Shown piece by piece: positions 5,029 through 7,516 of a stretch of 7,516 nt of DNA. The notes under the pieces are model-generated. The model did not search any database and had not been told where the DNA came from. It saw only the letters and a program-made list of their open reading frames with translations. The DNA lies in NCBI GenBank assembly GCA_964470195.1, contig CAYYBG010000054.1, positions 1-7,516 of the forward strand, in the 5' to 3' direction. Source of the DNA: RFPI01 sp964470195 (GTDB lineage: Bacteria; Pseudomonadota; Gammaproteobacteria; Burkholderiales; Methylophilaceae). Each line of letters opens with the position of its first letter. Position 1 is the stretch's first letter. Made by a program: the position numbers and the translations under genes.

Positions 5029-6909
5029 TTATTTTCCGCTAGCAACTTTAGGGCACAGTTCTTTGTTGGTGGAATCTTTTTGCCACTCTCTAAAACAAGC
5101 ACCTTGGGTATCCAGGGTAAGCGGGGCTGCCAAATCATAGCGGCGACCTACCACCCACTTTTGCTGATCTATCCATAAATTATTTTGTAAATGTGTTGTA
5201 AATGAGACTTGATAAGCGGACTCCTTATTGGGAGCAATATTTGGTGGGTAATAGCCAACCTCTGGCGCCATTGAATACAATGCGCTCGCATTAAAGCCAT
5301 TGGTCCCTTTGGGCCGGTAATTTGCTACTAACGTATGAGCTTGAGAGTATTTAGCGATGCTGTACCAGATATTCATACCACGGTTACTGGCTTCAGGTAC
5401 CAGGCCTTTAGGAATATTGACTTCGCCGCCATAACTTTTTCCGTCATACATTGCCGGAATCAAAATAAGATCTGCTCGATTTAAGGCATAGACTTCGGTT
5501 AGCTCAGGAATGCGAACTTCATCATTTAACATTATTGCTAACCTACCCAAATCATTGGTACTAAACACTGGCAAATCATTGCCTGCTGTAGCCCACTGCC
5601 GTTCACTATCATTCAGATGAGATTTACGATAAATACCGACTTGCTTTCCGTTGAAATCAAAAAGGATTGCAGTTTCATAATATTTTCCATCCTTTGATTC
5701 TGGCATTGAAAATAGAAGATAAGTCTTGTATTTTTTAGCTATATCAGCAGCCAATGATGCACTCTTGCCATCAATAGTCTCGGCATATTGAGAAATATTT
5801 GCTTTATTTAAAGCCGCTTTCCCAAGAAATGAATTGAACGGTAACACTGCAAGATTAAAACCATTGGGATTACTCTTGATTAAGCTATCTACTTTTTTGG
5901 CATTGGCATCTACATCGCCATTAATTGGATCATATTGCAATAAAAGAGCTGCGATTTGATTTTGCGTGGTATTAGCTGCAGGATCAACAGGTGCCTTATA
6001 TAAGTTATAGATACCATAAAGTTCTGGGCGGCGATTTTTTAACCAAAATTCTTTTTGCTCACTTTTCTTGCTGGTATCTATAGTGGCATAAATGATTGTT
6101 GGTTCTTCAGGCTTTGTCCATGTGCCCGCCTTCGAGCTAGCAAGTTGTTTGCCGGTGGCGCTCCATATGGAAGATCCGCCGGTAAATTGATCAACAAAGT
6201 TAAGCTTTGGGATCTTCACTAAACCCGCTTGATTAGTTGCAACCGTATTGATTCCAATCCATGGGGATAAGGTAGCTATATTTGCAATCGTTGAGTGATT
6301 GCCATTACTCATTTTTTCAAACTTAGGCGTTGTATCTGAACCAATGGGCATCGCCAAAATATCTATACCTCGAAGACTTGGAATTAATAAAGACTGTAGG
6401 CGACTGTCATCAAAACAAATAAGAATTCCTATCCTGCCAATGTCAGTATCAAACACTGGGAAACCTAAATTACCTGGTGCAGCGGTATTAAAGTCGCCCT
6501 CAGGAATTTGATTTTTTCGATACTTGCCAATATAGCCTTTCGGCCCGATAAGGGCAGCTGCATTATGCATCAATCCAGTGATGGGATCATATTCATATAG
6601 CCCAATCACAACATAGTTATTATATTTTTTCGTTATCTTTTCCATGGCAGCAGTAGCTTTTCCTGGAATAGTGTCCGAGTCCTTTTTGCTAGCGATAATC
6701 CAACCCGTTACAGCAACTTCTGGCAGAACAATCAACTTAGCCCCATTCTGAGAAGCTGTAGTTACTTTTGCTACTATCCCATCGATATTGGCCTGTACAT
6801 TCTGCTCAACCGGATTAAATTCAACAGCCGCCACTTTAATTTCTGCAGCGCGAATAGCTGCCGAGAATAAGACTAAACAAGCAATGAGAAATACAGTGAT
6901 TTTTTTCAT
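5029..6909 (-). CDS. Exported tandem nitrilase-superfamily protein with a degenerate second domain
   Basis: A 626-residue protein starting with a Sec signal, MKKITVFLIACLVLFSAAIRA, and then two carbon-nitrogen hydrolase domains. Domain 1 (about 24-280) has the full nitrilase triad: E64 in LPEVAVTG, K132 in KYRKNQIPEGD and C165 in GILICFDD, so it should cleave an amide or nitrile. Domain 2 (about 318-575) keeps the fold landmarks and K429 in IYRKSHL, but the Glu site reads LPFNSF (F358 or N359) and the Cys site reads IMLNDE (N462 in place of Cys), so it is probably non-catalytic. Two Cys near the C-terminus (605 and 619) could form a disulfide in the periplasm. A longer frame to a TTG at 6930 exists, but the ATG at 6909 gives a clean signal peptide and fits the promoter position. 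No strong ribosome site is seen. It is the first gene of a probable pair with the alpha/beta hydrolase. Confidence 0.88.
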   Translation of the reverse strand: MKKITVFLIACLVLFSAAIRAAEIKVAAVEFNPVEQNVQANIDGIVAKVTTASQNGAKLIVLPEVAVTGWIIASKKDSDTIPGKATAAMEKITKKYNNYVVIGLYEYDPITGLMHNAAALIGPKGYIGKYRKNQIPEGDFNTAAPGNLGFPVFDTDIGRIGILICFDDSRLQSLLIPSLRGIDILAMPIGSDTTPKFEKMSNGNHSTIANIATLSPWIGINTVATNQAGLVKIPKLNFVDQFTGGSSIWSATGKQLASSKAGTWTKPEEPTIIYATIDTSKKSEQKEFWLKNRRPELYGIYNLYKAPVDPAANTTQNQIAALLLQYDPINGDVDANAKKVDSLIKSNPNGFNLAVLPFNSFLGKAALNKANISQYAETIDGKSASLAADIAKKYKTYLLFSMPESKDGKYYETAILFDFNGKQVGIYRKSHLNDSERQWATAGNDLPVFSTNDLGRLAIMLNDEVRIPELTEVYALNRADLILIPAMYDGKSYGGEVNIPKGLVPEASNRGMNIWYSIAKYSQAHTLVANYRPKGTNGFNASALYSMAPEVGYYPPNIAPNKESAYQVSFTTHLQNNLWIDQQKWVVGRRYDLAAPLTLDTQGACFREWQKDSTNKELCPKVASGK

Positions 6910-6938
6910 GGGGTGGATATGATTTATCAACTCACAAA

Positions 6939-6947
6939 ACTATATCA
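6939..6947 (-). promoter_or_regulatory. Candidate extended -10 promoter of the nitrilase-family gene
   Basis: The minus strand reads TGATATAGT, an extended -10 (TGn followed by TATAGT, 5 of 6 consensus bases), about 30 bp before the ATG at 6909. Transcription would start near 6932, almost on the alternative TTG, which supports the ATG. No convincing -35 is seen at 17 bp, as is common for extended -10 promoters. Confidence 0.4.
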
Positions 6948-6985
6948 GATGCTAATGCAATTAATTTGGATGCATCGCAAGAGCT

Positions 6986-7014
6986 AAAAATATCAACCCG
7001 CAGGTTGGTATTTT
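6986..7014 (-). terminator. Rho-independent terminator after the tRNA fragment (possibly bidirectional)
   Basis: On the minus strand CAACC-TGCG-GGTTG (7007-6994) forms a five-pair stem followed by ATATTTTT. It sits 14 nt after the CCA end of the tRNA 3' fragment. The plus strand also has TATTTT after the stem, so it could work both ways. It separates the tRNA fragment from the nitrilase-family gene. Confidence 0.6.
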
Positions 7015-7020
7015 CATTTC

Positions 7021-7065
7021 TGGTGGGCCCACCAGGACTCGAACCAGCGACCCAAGGATTATGAG
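7021..7065 (-). pseudogene. tRNA 3' fragment with CAU-type anticodon loop
   Basis: The minus strand reads CTCATAA TCCTT GGGTC, then GCTGG-TTCGAGT-CCTGG, acceptor strand TGGGCCC, A and CCA. This is the second half of a tRNA beginning in the anticodon loop, with anticodon CAU. Upstream there is neither a partner anticodon stem (an AAGGA-like strand is expected), nor a D arm, nor a GGGCCCA acceptor strand. Two of the five T-stem pairs fail (49-65 G/G and 51-63 T/T), so it is not a functional tRNA as it stands. Over 40 nt it matches the intron-linked tRNA exon at 3539-3578 in 34 positions. Fragments of this kind usually mark integration by tyrosine recombinases into tRNA genes. Confidence 0.7.
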
Positions 7066-7217
7066 AGCAGATATCCAAAGAAAACTATCAGGCTTTCAAC
7101 AGCTTATATCTCCTGTTAATCGGTGTGTGAGTATTTATGTGACTAGATTACTAAGATCGCAAAAAATGCTGGCTTACTCTTCGACTTTATAAACCTCGAG
7201 ATTTTTGGAGTAACTTT
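7066..7217. other. Gene-free stretch between tRNA fragment and 28-nt repeat
   Basis: About 150 bp, AT-rich, with no supported gene on either strand. It occupies the place that the group I intron holds at the other locus, but I find none of the conserved group I core blocks (AGAGACTA, ATAGTCC) here. It contains a 12-nt sequence at 7079-7090 that occurs inverted at 3587-3598, inside the intron's P9 region. Confidence 0.5.
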
Positions 7218-7245
7218 CCAACACCTCATTGCTCAAAAGTACTTT
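7218..7245 (-). repeat. 28-nt diverged repeat shared with the intron locus
   Basis: Matches 3787-3814 (and its duplicate 3942-3969) at 23 of 28 positions, in the same orientation and in each case upstream of a tRNA 3' half. Read in one minus-strand frame, both copies encode K-V-x-x-S-N-E-V-L, with three of the five differences silent. It may be the residue of a coding sequence. No longer frame survives: stop codons lie one codon upstream here and a few codons upstream at the other locus. Confidence 0.6.
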
Positions 7246-7324
7246 TTAGCAAACAAGCGTTACTTTAGGTATTTTTAAATAGCGGGGAGCAGCTATCGAC
7301 CCATAACAGTCCTTAGAATGAACT

Positions 7325-7347
7325 AAAAACCGCCCGAAGGCGGCTTT
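7325..7347 (-). terminator. Rho-independent terminator of the right-hand amidohydrolase
   Basis: On the minus strand AAAGCCGCC-TTCG-GGCGG is followed by five T. The stem is GC-rich with a stable TTCG loop, and it lies about 25 bp after the amidohydrolase stop codon. Confidence 0.9.
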
Positions 7348-7370
7348 AGGATTAATGGGGCTAATAAAGA

Positions 7371-7516
7371 TTATTTCAATGTAACAGGCTTGCCATCAAT
7401 ATACGTACCCATCACCTTAATATCGCGTATATCGGCCGCCGGGGTAGTGCGTGGATTTTTCTCCAACACAACAAAGTCGGCCTGCTTACCCAGCTCTAGG
7501 CTACCTACAAGTTTGT
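7371..7516 (-). CDS. Amidohydrolase, YtcJ-like, C-terminal end (partial)
   Basis: The last 47 residues of a protein whose start lies beyond the right edge. The sequence GSLELGKQADFVVLEKNP is the classic end of amidohydrolase-superfamily proteins, where the chain returns to the small beta-sandwich domain after the metal-binding barrel. The following DIRDIKVMGTYIDGKPV resembles the end of amidohydrolase family 3 (YtcJ-type) members. The active site is outside the window, so metal content and substrate cannot be judged. A strong terminator follows, so this gene ends its own transcription unit and is separate from the genes to the left. Confidence 0.85.
   Translation of the reverse strand, partial: KLVGSLELGKQADFVVLEKNPRTTPAADIRDIKVMGTYIDGKPVTLK

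Noticed and set aside
6910..6930. Seven-residue N-terminal extension of the nitrilase-family protein from a TTG
   Set aside because: The ATG at 6909 gives a standard Sec signal peptide, and the candidate promoter would start transcription almost on the TTG.
7021..7065. Calling this a complete tRNA gene
   Set aside because: There is no D arm, no matching anticodon stem or acceptor strand upstream, and two T-stem pairs fail.
7066..7217. A second group I intron at the equivalent place of the right-hand locus
   Set aside because: None of the conserved P3/P7 core blocks is present, and there is no omega-G junction before the tRNA part.

Overview
The window looks like a piece of a draft genome from a betaproteobacterium, most likely Burkholderiaceae and possibly a Polynucleobacter-like freshwater organism. 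That rests on moderate GC, compact gene spacing, the gene set and the close likeness of one RNA element to the Azoarcus tRNA intron. The genus is an inference. All recognisable genes lie on the minus strand, so transcription runs from high to low coordinates.

Right end, 7371-7516: the C-terminus of an amidohydrolase (YtcJ-like), closed by a clear Rho-independent terminator at 7325-7347. Next comes about 260 bp without a gene, ending in a 45-nt tRNA 3' fragment (7021-7065) that has its own terminator. Middle, 3982-6909: a two-gene unit of an exported tandem-domain nitrilase-family protein, whose second domain has lost catalytic residues, and a Tat-signal alpha/beta hydrolase of the kynurenine-formamidase/esterase type.

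Region 3539-3970 is the most unusual part. It holds a group I intron of the Azoarcus pre-tRNA-Ile(CAU) type (IC3), joined precisely to a tRNA 3' exon (second half of the anticodon arm, T arm, acceptor strand and CCA). No recognisable tRNA 5' exon lies upstream of it. A 100-N scaffold gap sits at the intron's 5' end and is flanked by an exact 55-bp duplication that is probably an assembly overlap. The two tRNA fragments (34/40 identical) and a diverged 28-nt repeat (23/28 identical) beside each of them bracket the nitrilase-hydrolase unit, which suggests a small islet delivered by tRNA-targeted recombination.

Left part, 1-3386: a TRIC/UPF0126 membrane protein, then an apparent operon of a D-aminoacylase-like amidohydrolase, a COG0523 (CobW/ZNG1-type) G3E GTPase that starts 9 nt after the amidohydrolase stop, and the beginning of an exported protein. 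The tight pairing of a metal-dependent amidohydrolase with a COG0523 protein suggests a metallochaperone and client, although the GTPase has an altered guanine-specificity motif. A common theme of the window is C-N bond hydrolysis (two amidohydrolases, a nitrilase-family protein and a formamidase-like hydrolase), but no specific pathway can be named from sequence alone.
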